This document shows positions 52,154 to 61,321 of a DNA stretch of 64,000 nt, in pieces. The notes beneath the pieces were generated by a model. The model saw only the letters and a list, made by a program, of their open reading frames with translations. It searched no databases and was not told where the DNA came from. The stretch's first letter is position 1. The number at the start of each line of letters is the position of its first letter. The translations under genes and the position numbers were made by a program. The stretch is taken from the NCBI RefSeq assembly GCF_016725325.1, contig NZ_CP068083.1, forward strand, positions 3,224,001 through 3,288,000, in the 5' to 3' direction. Source of the DNA: Sphingobacterium spiritivorum. Its GTDB lineage: Bacteria > Bacteroidota > Bacteroidia > Sphingobacteriales > Sphingobacteriaceae.

Positions 52154-53968
52154 ATGCAAAATATAATAAGAAAGATAATAGCAGGAGGCGCTTTGCTTGG
52201 AATACTGTCTCTGATGACAGGCTGTAATGATGATTTTATGGATAGATATCCGACTACATCTATTACACCAGAGGTGTTTTTTACTAGTATTACAGATTTA
52301 AAGACATATACGGATGGTTTTTACGGATATCTGGATGCACCTATTGCGGATTTAGGTACGGACAACTTAGCCCATTACAATTCAGGAAGTACGATTGATG
52401 AAATAATGAGGGGAGGAGTTACACCTCAGAATGCAGCTGTATGGAGTTGGACCAGACTTCGGAATATCAACTTTTTTCTGGAAAACTACGGACGGGTAAA
52501 AAATGCAAAAGCAGAAGATGTCAATCATTATGTGGGAGTAGCTAAATTTTTCAGAGCACGGTTTTACATAGATAAAGTCAATACGTATAATGATGTACCG
52601 TGGTATGGCAGTACTATGGGTACAGGAGATAGTGAACTGCTTAATAAAAAACAAGATAGCCGTGCCCTGGTTGTAGATTCCATTATGGCGGATCTTGAAT
52701 TTGCAGCAGCGAATATAAAGCCTGACGGACATAAATCAACAGTTACCAGATGGGGAGCTTTGGCTCAGTTAGCACAATTTGCATTACAGGAAGGTACATA
52801 TAGAAAATACCATACCTATCTGGGCTTGAAAGACAGTTACAAGAAATTTCTGGAAAGAGCGGTATCTGCATCAGAGAAAATAATAAATGAAGGCGGGTTT
52901 CAGATCAGTAAAACCGGAGGAGTAAATCGGGCATACCGCGATCTTTTTATCAGTCAGAATTTGCAGGCCAATCCGGAAACCATTTTGTTCATCGATTACG
53001 ATAAAGATCTGGGACGTAGACGAAATGCGCATACGGTACTGGACTACGAATGGGCTTTAAGCCAGACACTCATGGAGAGCTATCTGATGAAAGACGGAAG
53101 TCGCTTTACGGACCAGCCGGATTATAAAACGAAAAATATTGATGAAGTATTTGTAAACAGAGATCCGCGATTTGAGCAAACATTTATGAAACCCGGGTTT
53201 CAGGCTGTAAATGCTACTGCTCCTCATCGTCTTAAACCGACCTTAGGCGGATACAATCAGATAAAATTTTATCCGGAAGTAGCGGATATGATCAGCTGGG
53301 AAGCGGCATATACAGACGCATTTGTATTCAGATATGCTGAGGTATTATTGATTTTTGCTGAAGCAAAAGCAGAGCTGGGCATTCTGAATAATCAGGCTGA
53401 TCTGGATAAATCTGTCAATCAGTTGCGTGCCCGGGTAGGTATGCCGAATATGATTCTCAGTCAGGTGAGTGCATTAATAGATCCCAAACAACAAGCTTAT
53501 TACAGCAATGTGAATGAAGGTGATATTGGTCTTATCCTGGAAATTCGTAGGGAAAGACGTGTAGAGCTGGCATGCGAAGGTCAGCGATACAGAGATGTTT
53601 TCAGATGGGAAGTCGGGCAGCGGCTTGCAGATCAGCAACAGGGAATGTATGTAAAAGCATTAGGACCTATGGATGTAACCGGAGACGGTAAAGTAGATAT
53701 CGCCATATTGGAGTCAGCGACCAGTACAGGACCGATAAGTCATCTTACAGAAGCAGAATTAAAGAACATCACGTTATACTATCTCAAAGATGCGAATGGT
53801 AATAATACGACTATCTATCTCGAAAACGGGAACAGCGGTCATATTATGTTTACAATAGCACGAGACAAAAAGAAAGAATTTGTTAAACCTAAGTATTACT
53901 ATTATCCGGTGGCCAATAGTCAGTTGGTACTGGAAGGAAGCAATCTGGTACAGACACTTGGGTGGTAA
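52154..53968 (+). CDS. SusD/RagB-family lipoprotein
   Basis: 604 residues, lipoprotein signal (lipobox LMTGC, Cys about 24). SusD landmarks are the RYPTTSITPEVFF start, AKFFRARFYIDKVNTYNDVPWYG (read in parts), the TPR-like ALAQLAQFALQEGTYR, the FRYAEVLLIFAEAKAELG segment and RRERRVELACEGQRYRDVFRW late on. Near residue 505 a GDGKVDIA segment resembles a Ca-binding loop. Longer than the first SusD of the window (474 aa), so the ligand is probably different. A strong terminator lies about 110 nt downstream. Confidence 0.94.
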   Translation: MQNIIRKIIAGGALLGILSLMTGCNDDFMDRYPTTSITPEVFFTSITDLKTYTDGFYGYLDAPIADLGTDNLAHYNSGSTIDEIMRGGVTPQNAAVWSWTRLRNINFFLENYGRVKNAKAEDVNHYVGVAKFFRARFYIDKVNTYNDVPWYGSTMGTGDSELLNKKQDSRALVVDSIMADLEFAAANIKPDGHKSTVTRWGALAQLAQFALQEGTYRKYHTYLGLKDSYKKFLERAVSASEKIINEGGFQISKTGGVNRAYRDLFISQNLQANPETILFIDYDKDLGRRRNAHTVLDYEWALSQTLMESYLMKDGSRFTDQPDYKTKNIDEVFVNRDPRFEQTFMKPGFQAVNATAPHRLKPTLGGYNQIKFYPEVADMISWEAAYTDAFVFRYAEVLLIFAEAKAELGILNNQADLDKSVNQLRARVGMPNMILSQVSALIDPKQQAYYSNVNEGDIGLILEIRRERRVELACEGQRYRDVFRWEVGQRLADQQQGMYVKALGPMDVTGDGKVDIAILESATSTGPISHLTEAELKNITLYYLKDANGNNTTIYLENGNSGHIMFTIARDKKKEFVKPKYYYYPVANSQLVLEGSNLVQTLGW

Positions 53969-54078
53969 GTACTGATGAGGCTACAGGGATCGGTTCAGAA
54001 TAATTTTCCAGATTGATTCCTGTATGCTTAGTCGTATTTTTTTCAATTGCTTGGGTTTGATGACCTGTATAGTTAATG

Positions 54079-54121
54079 AATGCATATTCCAGATAACATT
54101 GTCAGGAGTATGCATTTTTTT
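54079..54121 (+). terminator. Terminator of the SusC-SusD unit
   Basis: AATGCATATTCC (54079-54090) pairs with GGAGTATGCATT (54105-54116) over 12 bp with one G-T. A T-run follows immediately to 54121. Confidence 0.85.
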
Positions 54122-54268
54122 ATGTTTAACAGTTGTAAACATATTCGGTTTTATGTGTCATTTTGGTTGGATAAATATTGTTTAAATGTTTGTTTAAGGC
54201 ATTTTTGTTAATTTTATTTGTTTACAAATACTTAACAAAAGTTTAGTTTTTAGGTAATATCTGAATTT

Positions 54269-54276
54269 TATTTTTG
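54269..54276 (+). promoter_or_regulatory. -7 promoter element of the HAD/MFS/FAD unit
   Basis: TATTTTTG matches TAnnTTTG exactly, 77 nt before the start at 54353, with a TTTA motif about 23 nt upstream at 54242. Confidence 0.5.
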
Positions 54277-54352
54277 AAATGCAGTTAAACGCTTTTTTAA
54301 TAAGCGCCTACTGAATGAATCTTTTAAAACAAAGTATTAATAAAAACAAAGG

Positions 54353-55030
54353 ATGGCAATTAAACTCGTTGTATTCGACATGGCCGGAACTACGGTCAAA
54401 GACAAAAATTATGTTGGACAATCATTTACAGAGGCTATGTGTAAGCAAGGCTATAATGTTAGTGTGGAAGATGTAAACCCTATTATGGGATACAAAAAAC
54501 CTGTAGCGATACGTATGATGCTGGAAAAACATGAGCAGGATAAAACGAAAATTACAGATGAATTAATCGATATTATTCATGACGATTTTGTTGCGCTGAT
54601 GCTGGATTTTTATCATACATCACCGGATATCAAAGCTTTGCCAGGCGTTGAAGAAACTTTTGAGCAGCTTCGTTCTTCAGGTGTACACATCGGGCTGGAT
54701 ACCGGTTTTTCAAAAGATATTGCACAGGTTATCATAGACAGACTGGATTGGAATGACAAAATAGATATCATGGTGGCCAGCGATGAGGTGGAGGCCGGGC
54801 GTCCTTATCCTTATATGATTTACAGGATGATGGATAAATTCGGAATTCATTCTGCAGAAGAAGTAGCTAAAGTAGGAGATACGGAAGTAGATATAAATGA
54901 GGGGCTCCAGGCAGGTTGTAAATATGTGGTTGGCATTACTACAGGCTCTTTTTCCCGAAGCGAGCTTGAACCATACGGACCGACACATATTATCGATTCT
55001 ATCGCCGATATCTTACCTATTATCCGGTAA
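54353..55030 (+). CDS. Phosphonatase-like HAD hydrolase
   Basis: 225 residues. HAD motif I is FDMAGTTV (D9), with later SGVHIGLDTGFS, and motif IV VGDTEVDINEGLQAGC. In the helical cap, MGYKK (45-49) places a Lys where phosphonoacetaldehyde hydrolase (PhnX) has its Schiff-base Lys, by eye alignment. Family knowledge: a PhnX-related family of this kind is found next to an FAD-dependent oxidoreductase and is thought to cleave the C-P bond of an aldehyde made from an aminophosphonate. Here exactly that oxidoreductase follows (56401), with a transporter between. Confidence 0.85.
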   Translation: MAIKLVVFDMAGTTVKDKNYVGQSFTEAMCKQGYNVSVEDVNPIMGYKKPVAIRMMLEKHEQDKTKITDELIDIIHDDFVALMLDFYHTSPDIKALPGVEETFEQLRSSGVHIGLDTGFSKDIAQVIIDRLDWNDKIDIMVASDEVEAGRPYPYMIYRMMDKFGIHSAEEVAKVGDTEVDINEGLQAGCKYVVGITTGSFSRSELEPYGPTHIIDSIADILPIIR

Positions 55031-55035
55031 TAGTT

Positions 55036-56385
55036 ATGAAACTGCTCACGTTCTTACGAAACAAAGCATCAAACTGGAATTATATGATAGTTTCCGTTTT
55101 TGCGGCTTTGGCAGCTTTTAGCTGTTATACCAGTATGTACGCCTTCCGGAAATCTTTTGCGGCAGCCACATTTCACGAAGCTGAATTTTTGGGACTGGAT
55201 TATAAGGTTTGGCTTGTTGTCGTACAGATGTTGGGCTATATGTGCAGTAAGTTTTATGGTATACGTTTTATTTCAGAATCGAAAGGCAAGAACAGAGCAA
55301 AGTATCTGTTGACTTTAATTGGTATTTCCTGGCTGGGTCTACTTGGATTTGCACTTATACCCGCACCTTATAATATCCTGTGTCTGGCTGTCAATGGTTT
55401 TCCGTTAGGAATGATCTGGGGGTTAGTTTTCAGCTATTTGGAGGGACGTAAAAGTACAGAGTTCATGGGAGCTGTCATGTCTGTCAGTCTGATCTTTGCT
55501 TCGGGATTTGTCAAGACTGTAGGACGGACATTGATGGAGTTATTTTCGATTAATGAATTCTGGATGCCATTCTGTACCGGGTTAGTTTTTATGTTGCCCT
55601 TTCTGATCAGTGTATTTTGTCTGGAAATGATTCCCATGCCAACAGCAGAGGATGAAAGGCTAAGAACCAAAAGAGAGCCTATGAATGCGCTCCAACGCAG
55701 AAAATTTCTGATGGCTTTTCTGCCGGGAATCATTATCACGATTTTGATCTATGTGATGCTGACAGCTCTTCGGGATATACGGGATAATTTTGAGGTCGAA
55801 ATATGGCAGATGATCCATGTACAGGATAATCATATATATGCAAAGGTAGATGGATTGATATCCATTGCTGTGCTGATCTTAATCAGTCTCTTGATATTGG
55901 TAAAAGACAATCTGAAAGCTTTTAAATTTATTCATCTGTTGATTTTCTGTGGATTTTTGATTGCCGGATTGTCTACTTATTTTTTTGACAGACAGTATAT
56001 CGGAGGTGTGGCCTGGATGAGCGCAGTAGGTTTGGGACTGTACATGGCGTATATCCCTTACAATGCCATTTTCTTTGAACGTATGATTGCCAATTTTCAT
56101 GTAAAAGGGAATATAGGATTTATTATGTATCTGGCCGATTCTATCGGATACCTGGGAAGTCTTTCAATTCTTGTCATCAAGGAATTCAGCCCTGTTGAAA
56201 TCAGCTGGGCTATGTATTTTAGTCAGCTGGTATTTGTGATGGCTGTCATAGGTGCAGGTTGTGTGATAGCTTCATGGATTTACTTTGCAAATAAAACAAA
56301 ATCAAAAAAGAATATATTTATACAAACGCAGGATTTAAATGTAAATGAACACTTCAGCCGAAGTATTATTTCTACTAAATTTTAA
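55036..56385 (+). CDS. MFS transporter, DUF5690-like
   Basis: 449 residues with about 12 membrane segments. The characteristic start FAALAAFSCYTSMYAFRKSFAAATF (read in parts) and GFPLGMIWGLVFSYLEGRKSTE match the DUF5690 group, which resembles organophosphate/phosphate antiporters of the GlpT type. It probably imports the phosphonate substrate across the inner membrane. It starts 5 nt after the HAD gene and is followed by the FAD oxidoreductase after 15 nt, so the three are one transcript. Confidence 0.85.
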   Translation: MKLLTFLRNKASNWNYMIVSVFAALAAFSCYTSMYAFRKSFAAATFHEAEFLGLDYKVWLVVVQMLGYMCSKFYGIRFISESKGKNRAKYLLTLIGISWLGLLGFALIPAPYNILCLAVNGFPLGMIWGLVFSYLEGRKSTEFMGAVMSVSLIFASGFVKTVGRTLMELFSINEFWMPFCTGLVFMLPFLISVFCLEMIPMPTAEDERLRTKREPMNALQRRKFLMAFLPGIIITILIYVMLTALRDIRDNFEVEIWQMIHVQDNHIYAKVDGLISIAVLILISLLILVKDNLKAFKFIHLLIFCGFLIAGLSTYFFDRQYIGGVAWMSAVGLGLYMAYIPYNAIFFERMIANFHVKGNIGFIMYLADSIGYLGSLSILVIKEFSPVEISWAMYFSQLVFVMAVIGAGCVIASWIYFANKTKSKKNIFIQTQDLNVNEHFSRSIISTKF

Positions 56386-56400
56386 TAAAGAAAAAGAATA

Positions 56401-57561
56401 ATGGAACATCAATCTTATGATTTAATTGTTATTGGCGGGGGAATTCTGGGTACTTTTCATGCTTATCATGCCCTGAAGCTTGGTAAAAAAGTACTCCAGT
56501 TGGAAAAGGATAATTTTCCGGTAGGCTCCACTGTTCGCAATTTTGGTCAGGTAGTTCCGTCCGGAATGTCTGGTAAATGGTTTGGATATGGAGTGAGAGG
56601 GTTGGATATCTATCAGGAAATCCAACAGGAATTTGATCTTTCTGTACGCAGTAACGGAAGTGTATATATTGCTTCTGATGAAGATGAGCAGACACTCCTG
56701 CATGAACTAAAAAACTATTATGATACACTGGGTTATTCGCAGCAATTATTAAATAAGCAGCAGGTAACTGATAAATACCCGGCCATAAAAGATTCGTATG
56801 CAAGAGAAGCCTTGTTTTTTGAACAGGAGCTCAGTGTCGAACCACTGGTGATGATTCGCAGATTACAGGAATATCTGAAAGTGAAATTTAAAAACTATAC
56901 GTTGCGATTTGATGCGCCGGTTATTGATTGTGCGGTAACGGGTTCGACTGCAGAAGTGGTATTAACGAACGGTGAAAAACTCCAGGCTCATAAAGTAATT
57001 CTATGCTGTGGATATGAATTTAAACTCCTTTTTAAGGAATTATTTGAAAACAGCGGACAGGTTATCAGTAAATTGCAGATGATGCGCACAAAACCATTAA
57101 AAGATATTGGTCTTAACGGAAATATTCTGACAGGTCTTACGATAAGAAGATATGAGAGTTTTGCAGATAATTGCCCGTCTTTTGGTAAAATAGCTACGCC
57201 TGCACATTATGATGAACTTAAGAAATACGGCATACATATACTCTTTAAGATGGCTCCGGATGGCAGTATTATTATTGGAGATTCACATGAGTATTCCTCT
57301 GGTTCGAGATTTGATGACTTAGGTTTTTCCTTAGATTCCCGTATCAACGAGCTGATGCTAGCAGAGGCCGGGCGAATAGTTAATTTTGATGTCAATCAGC
57401 TTGCCAGCAGCTGGGCTGGTTTTTATGCCCAACATGAAGACGGTATTCTGGAATACAATATCGATGAACGTATACATATCCGGACTTGTATAGGAGGCAA
57501 AGGCATGACTGCAAGCGCAGGATATGCAGAAGCCAGTATTGCCGATATATTTCAGGTGTGA
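56401..57561 (+). CDS. FAD-dependent amine oxidase-type oxidoreductase (phosphonate-linked)
   Basis: 386 residues, DAO/GlyOx-like fold. The FAD-binding GGGILG loop (12-17) begins in DLIVIGGGILGTFHAY. The NFGQVVPSGM segment and IGDSHEYSSG mark the family of FAD oxidoreductases syntenic with phosphonatase-like HAD proteins. Family knowledge: it is proposed to oxidise an aminophosphonate, or N-methylated aminoethylphosphonate, to the aldehyde that the HAD enzyme then splits. All parts of such a route except the first activating step are present here. The substrate is inferred, not shown. Confidence 0.85.
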   Translation: MEHQSYDLIVIGGGILGTFHAYHALKLGKKVLQLEKDNFPVGSTVRNFGQVVPSGMSGKWFGYGVRGLDIYQEIQQEFDLSVRSNGSVYIASDEDEQTLLHELKNYYDTLGYSQQLLNKQQVTDKYPAIKDSYAREALFFEQELSVEPLVMIRRLQEYLKVKFKNYTLRFDAPVIDCAVTGSTAEVVLTNGEKLQAHKVILCCGYEFKLLFKELFENSGQVISKLQMMRTKPLKDIGLNGNILTGLTIRRYESFADNCPSFGKIATPAHYDELKKYGIHILFKMAPDGSIIIGDSHEYSSGSRFDDLGFSLDSRINELMLAEAGRIVNFDVNQLASSWAGFYAQHEDGILEYNIDERIHIRTCIGGKGMTASAGYAEASIADIFQV

Positions 57562-57976
57562 TAGTATATGAACCCCGTAAAAATGATATGTTTTAAAATG
57601 CAGAATTAAGGTTCTGCATTTTTTATTTAAAGGAAATACATTTCTCATCTTATTTTGTAGCTGTATAGCTACAACTTTTTGATTTACTGCGTACTTACGT
57701 TATTTTAATTCCCCTAATCCTGACAGGTAAGGTATATTTGTTATTCGTTTTAACAGCATGTTAAACAATAATCCGAAAAAATGGTAATGTAATCATTTGA
57801 CGGAATATCAACCTGATGGAAATATTAACTTCTGAATTTAGACTGTACAATTTTAATTTTTGCCAGGTTGCGTATCCATACGCAAATAAGGAAAGTACTG
57901 TGCCTAATATAGCAAGACCGTTTCAGAAGCATACATTTAGGATTTGTCGTCCGGATATACGTAATCAATACTTGTT
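57562..57976. other. Gap with terminator, no gene seen
   Basis: 415 nt between the FAD oxidoreductase and the AraC-type regulator. Apart from the terminator at 57595-57625 the region is A/T-rich and shows no protein-like frame. It probably holds the promoter of the regulator. Confidence 0.45.
57595..57625 (+). terminator. Terminator of the HAD/MFS/FAD unit
   Basis: AAAATGCAGAA (57595-57605) pairs perfectly with TTCTGCATTTT (57612-57622) around TTAAGG and continues into T's, 33 nt after the stop of the FAD oxidoreductase. Confidence 0.85.
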
Positions 57977-59092
57977 ATGGGCATGATGATTTATATTGTT
58001 TATACCCTGTTGATGACGGCTTGTCTGCTCTCCCTGCATCTTATCTACTCTTTGAAAGAACGCAGAGCATTCGACTGGGTAGGAGTAGGGCTGTTGATCG
58101 TAGCAGGAATTCATGTAATACACAATTCAATATTCAGAAGTACATATGTCGATAATGTATTAATGTTTAAAATCGCCCCGTTTGAATTCTTGTATGGACC
58201 GCTGTTATATCTGATATGCGCCATTTCAGACACAAAAAAACTATCTTACAGGTATCTTTTTCATTTTGTTCCGTTTGGATTAGCTTGTGTTTTTTACTTT
58301 ATCATTGTATTTGATTCTGAAAAACCATACCTCACTGTATTTTATGAACTGCATGATTATATTGCTGCATGTTCATGGCTTATCTATTCTATTGCCATAT
58401 GGATTCATATGGCAATACATCAGGATAGTAAACATTATCGTTCAAAGGGGTTGTACTGGATTGCTACTGCCGGAGGATTGTCTGCACTGACAGTCCTGGT
58501 GATCGATGTATTTGATGCAGATGATGAGTCTAAAATGCTGCTTACAAATCTATCTAATTTCTTGATGTTTGTGCCTGTTCTGATCACGGTGAGCTTTCTA
58601 TATCTGTACTATTTCAGATTGCTTTTCCTGAAGAGATCTGATACAGATAAGAAAATAACAGAAGAGCAGTATCCCAGTTATAAAAGTTCATCTCTGAACA
58701 TTTCGCAGATGGAGGCCTATGCAATAAAGATTACAAAATATCTGAATACGGAAAAGTATCTGGACAATACCTTTAGTCTGGATGTATTATCCAGTCATAC
58801 CCGGATTCCTAAGCATCACCTTTCTCAGGTTTTTGCCCGTTATTACAAATGCAATTTTAACAAACACATAAATTTGCTCCGGATTGAATATGCATGCCGG
58901 ATTCTTGAAGATCAGGATTTTACAGATAATGTAGATAATCTGGTTGAGAGATGTGGTTTCAATTCAAAAGCTTCTTTTTACCGCAATTTTAATCTGATCC
59001 GGGGCTGTACTCCATTGGAATACAGGCAATCAAGAATTGCCGGTACCTTTAAACCGGAACAGGATGATACCCGTATGCGGAAATTGAATTAA
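57977..59092 (+). CDS. AraC-type regulator with membrane sensor region
   Basis: 371 residues. The N-terminal half has about six or seven hydrophobic segments (about 4-22, 31-50, 60-80, 92-110, 122-140, 158-175 and 190-212). The C-terminal AraC DNA-binding domain (about 250-355) shows IPKHHLSQVFARYYKCNFNKHINLLRIEYACRIL (read in parts) and CGFNSKASFYRNF. This membrane-AraC architecture is common in Bacteroidota and suggests a membrane-located sensor. It reads right behind the phosphonate-type unit but after its own terminator, so a regulatory link is possible, not proved. Confidence 0.88.
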   Translation: MGMMIYIVYTLLMTACLLSLHLIYSLKERRAFDWVGVGLLIVAGIHVIHNSIFRSTYVDNVLMFKIAPFEFLYGPLLYLICAISDTKKLSYRYLFHFVPFGLACVFYFIIVFDSEKPYLTVFYELHDYIAACSWLIYSIAIWIHMAIHQDSKHYRSKGLYWIATAGGLSALTVLVIDVFDADDESKMLLTNLSNFLMFVPVLITVSFLYLYYFRLLFLKRSDTDKKITEEQYPSYKSSSLNISQMEAYAIKITKYLNTEKYLDNTFSLDVLSSHTRIPKHHLSQVFARYYKCNFNKHINLLRIEYACRILEDQDFTDNVDNLVERCGFNSKASFYRNFNLIRGCTPLEYRQSRIAGTFKPEQDDTRMRKLN

Positions 59093-59172
59093 AAACAGAT
59101 AGTTAATTCCAATCTGTGTCCTTATTTTTGTTCATTAACTTATGAACTGAAAAATCTGAAAATTATATACAT

Positions 59173-59547
59173 ATGAAAATACAAGGTTTAATATTACTTG
59201 CAGTGGTAGCTATTGCAGTAATTGTAGGATTGATGTTTGGGTTACCCAAGTATTCTGTATGGCAGCAGGAAATGGCCGGTAAAGCGCGACTGGCAGAAGC
59301 CACTCAATCCCGCCAGATACTGATTGAGCAGGCCAGAGCTGAAAAGGAAGCTGCTGTTTTACAGGCGGAAGCAATTAAAATCATGGGAGAGGCTGCTCAA
59401 AAGTATCCCGAGTATCGTAAGCAGGAATTTATTGGAGCATTTGGAGAAGCCCTGAAAGCCGGAACTATTAGTCAGATTATTTATGTACCTACAGAAGCTA
59501 ATATTCCGTTATTGGAAGCAGGAAAACGCAGTAATGTAACAGAATAA
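59173..59547 (+). CDS. Small membrane protein with SPFH-like tail
   Basis: 124 residues with one N-terminal helix (about 4-24), then a long charged helix (about 35-85: EQARAEKEAAVLQAEAIKIMGEA, in parts). The end resembles the C-terminal coiled coil and tail of SPFH/prohibitin-type proteins (QEFIGAFGEALKAG, YVPTEANIPLL). The SPFH domain itself is missing, so it looks like a minimal or truncated band-7 relative. It is preceded by an 80-nt gap after the AraC gene and followed by a good terminator. Function unknown. Confidence 0.65.
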   Translation: MKIQGLILLAVVAIAVIVGLMFGLPKYSVWQQEMAGKARLAEATQSRQILIEQARAEKEAAVLQAEAIKIMGEAAQKYPEYRKQEFIGAFGEALKAGTISQIIYVPTEANIPLLEAGKRSNVTE

Positions 59548-59619
59548 TTGCAGATGCTTAATAATTTTGGCACGCATATTGAATAATATCTAACTCATAA
59601 TTTAGGTTAATAATTGGTT

Positions 59620-59655
59620 AAAAAGCCCTGCATCTCCCCGGTGACGGGGCTTTTT
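59620..59655. terminator. Terminator between SPFH-like and LuxR-type genes
   Basis: AAAAAGCCC (59620-59628) pairs with GGGCTTTTT (59647-59655) and the inside contains further G/C pairing. Convergent genes lie on both sides, so it can act for both strands. Confidence 0.75.
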
Positions 59656-59670
59656 GTATTAAAAGGCATT

Positions 59671-60321
59671 TCAATTGTAAAAGCTGAGCTGTTGTTTATC
59701 ATTTAGTAAGTTGTATAGTTGAGCTATGTTTTTGATTCCAAGTTTTTTGAACAACCGGATTTTATAAGTGCTCACCGCTGTTTTGCTTAAGTTTAGTAAT
59801 TTCGCTATATCCTTTATGCTTGATCCTTTTACCAGTAAAAAAGAAACTTCCAGTTCGCGGGGAGACAATATTATACTAATAGATTTGGTGTCCTTATTAG
59901 ATTCTTTTAGCGTAAACCGCTTGTTACTTTTTTCTTTTCGGAAATGTTTGGCTCCTGATAATACAGTCTGTATCACATCGCGTATATGCTCAATGGATTG
60001 ATCTTTACATACATACCCAAATGTCTTTTTAATAGAATTTGATGAGGTTAGAAATTTAATATCTTTCTTACTTAAGAGAATAATCTTGAGGTCATTTTGT
60101 ATATCCAGGATCTGATCAATGATAGAAACCCAATCACAATTCGGAAGTTCAATTTCCATAATAAGAAGATCGTATTTAACGACAAGAAGCATAGATTGCA
60201 ATTCTTCAAAATTACCAGCTATATAAATATCGATATCGTTAAGAAATTGCTCTAAAAGGGTTGAAAGACCTAATCTTGCAACCGGATGACTATCAGCAAT
60301 CAGTATATTCTTCGTTGACAT
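59671..60321 (-). CDS. LuxR-type regulator with degenerate receiver
   Basis: 216 residues. An N-terminal receiver-like domain (about 1-125) and a C-terminal LuxR HTH (about 148-210: LSPRELEVSFLLVKGSSIKDIAKLL, in parts, then LSKTAVSTYKIRLFKKL) are recognisable. In the receiver the usual phospho-Asp is Glu (E56 in MEIELP), and one of the two acidic pocket residues is Ser (IADSHP). The Lys (K107 region, VCKDQS) is kept. Family knowledge: Glu at this place often mimics the phosphorylated state, so it may be constitutively active or respond otherwise. No kinase gene is adjacent. Confidence 0.85.
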   Translation of the reverse strand: MSTKNILIADSHPVARLGLSTLLEQFLNDIDIYIAGNFEELQSMLLVVKYDLLIMEIELPNCDWVSIIDQILDIQNDLKIILLSKKDIKFLTSSNSIKKTFGYVCKDQSIEHIRDVIQTVLSGAKHFRKEKSNKRFTLKESNKDTKSISIILSPRELEVSFLLVKGSSIKDIAKLLNLSKTAVSTYKIRLFKKLGIKNIAQLYNLLNDKQQLSFYN

Positions 60322-60709
60322 TTGTTGACATATTTTGAAATTATTCTGTGTGTCATATCCTATATACTGAAACCTGTAAAAGTATTAATGATTAAACTAT
60401 ATGAGTATTTGTACACCATTCATTGCCGGCGCTCTGGTATTGGTCTGGTTTTAATTTAAAAGTCAGCGCAAACCATTGCTTACAGCTAAAGAAGAGCATA
60501 ACACTATCTCCTAAAGTTGTTAAACATTAGTGTTTTTATTGTTTAATATTAAGAATATGTTTCTCTGTTAGTGTGAGAGAATTAATTATGCAACATTACA
60601 GAATTTATTGAATAAAAACAAGAGGTGGTTTGTATAGAATTCGTTCTGTTTGTAATAAAATTATTTATTTAATTAATTTACGAAATTTGGAGGCAGGTTG
60701 CTTTCTGCT
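60322..60709. other. Gap with one very short hydrophobic ORF
   Basis: 388 nt between the LuxR-type gene and the ECF sigma gene. On the + strand 60401-60454 is a 17-codon frame (MSICTPFIAGALVLVWF) that would give a small hydrophobic peptide, but no start-region evidence supports it. Otherwise A/T-rich, no structured element. Confidence 0.3.
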
Positions 60710-61321
60710 CTACAAATGGTTCAGTAGAATCAGCAAGGCAATAATCGCTTTATGTAAATGCTCTCTGATATGACGCAATGCAATGGTGATCTGATTTTCC
60801 ACCGTTCTTTGAGAAATTTTTAGCTTTTCTGCAATTTCCTCATTCTTAAGGTTTTCAAATCGACTCATAATAAATATCTCCTGACATCTTTTTGGAAGTT
60901 TAGACAGGATATTGCGTAAAGTATTATCCAGTTCTTCAGATTCTAATTTATCAATTGCTATATTATAGTTTGTGTCACGGCTGATAACAGACAAATCATC
61001 CATAAACTGTAACCGGGATTTTTCTTTATTTTTTATACATTTATATACATGGTATCTAGCAGAAGCATGCAGATAGGCCGGAAATGAGGTAATCTGCAGC
61101 TGATGACGTTTGTTCCAGATATTAGAAAAAATATCATGTGTTATCTCTTCACTTAGTTCCTTGTCTTTAAGATATGAAAAAGCTGTCCGGAATAATAATG
61201 ACCAGTATTTATCAAAAAGTAAAGTAAAAGAGGATTGGCTGTCTTGTGTCTGAATTGCAGACCATAGTTCATGATCAGTCCATATTAGATTATTGATCGA
61301 TGACTTTTTATCTGACTGCAT
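60710..61321 (-). CDS. ECF sigma factor, FecR-type
   Basis: 203 residues. Region 2 is visible as LLFDKYWSLLFRTAFSYLKDKELSEEITHDIFSNIW (in parts), with the AYLHASARYHVYKCI segment. Region 4 is seen in LPKRCQEIFIMSRFENLKNEEIAEKLKISQRTVENQ (in pieces). It is typical of the Bacteroidota sigma family that works with FecR. The FecR gene at 61719 is divergent rather than following in the same operon, and no SusC lies in the window next to either of them. Pairing is therefore inferred from adjacency only. Confidence 0.9.
   Translation of the reverse strand: MQSDKKSSINNLIWTDHELWSAIQTQDSQSSFTLLFDKYWSLLFRTAFSYLKDKELSEEITHDIFSNIWNKRHQLQITSFPAYLHASARYHVYKCIKNKEKSRLQFMDDLSVISRDTNYNIAIDKLESEELDNTLRNILSKLPKRCQEIFIMSRFENLKNEEIAEKLKISQRTVENQITIALRHIREHLHKAIIALLILLNHL

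Larger units (their letters stand above)
53969..54352. other. Gap between SusD and phosphonatase-like gene
   Basis: 384 nt holding a strong terminator (54079-54121), a promoter-like TATTTTTG (54269-54276) and a small hairpin CGCTT...AAGCG (54290-54306) in the leader of the next gene. This shows that the genes from 54353 on are a separate transcription unit. Confidence 0.6.
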
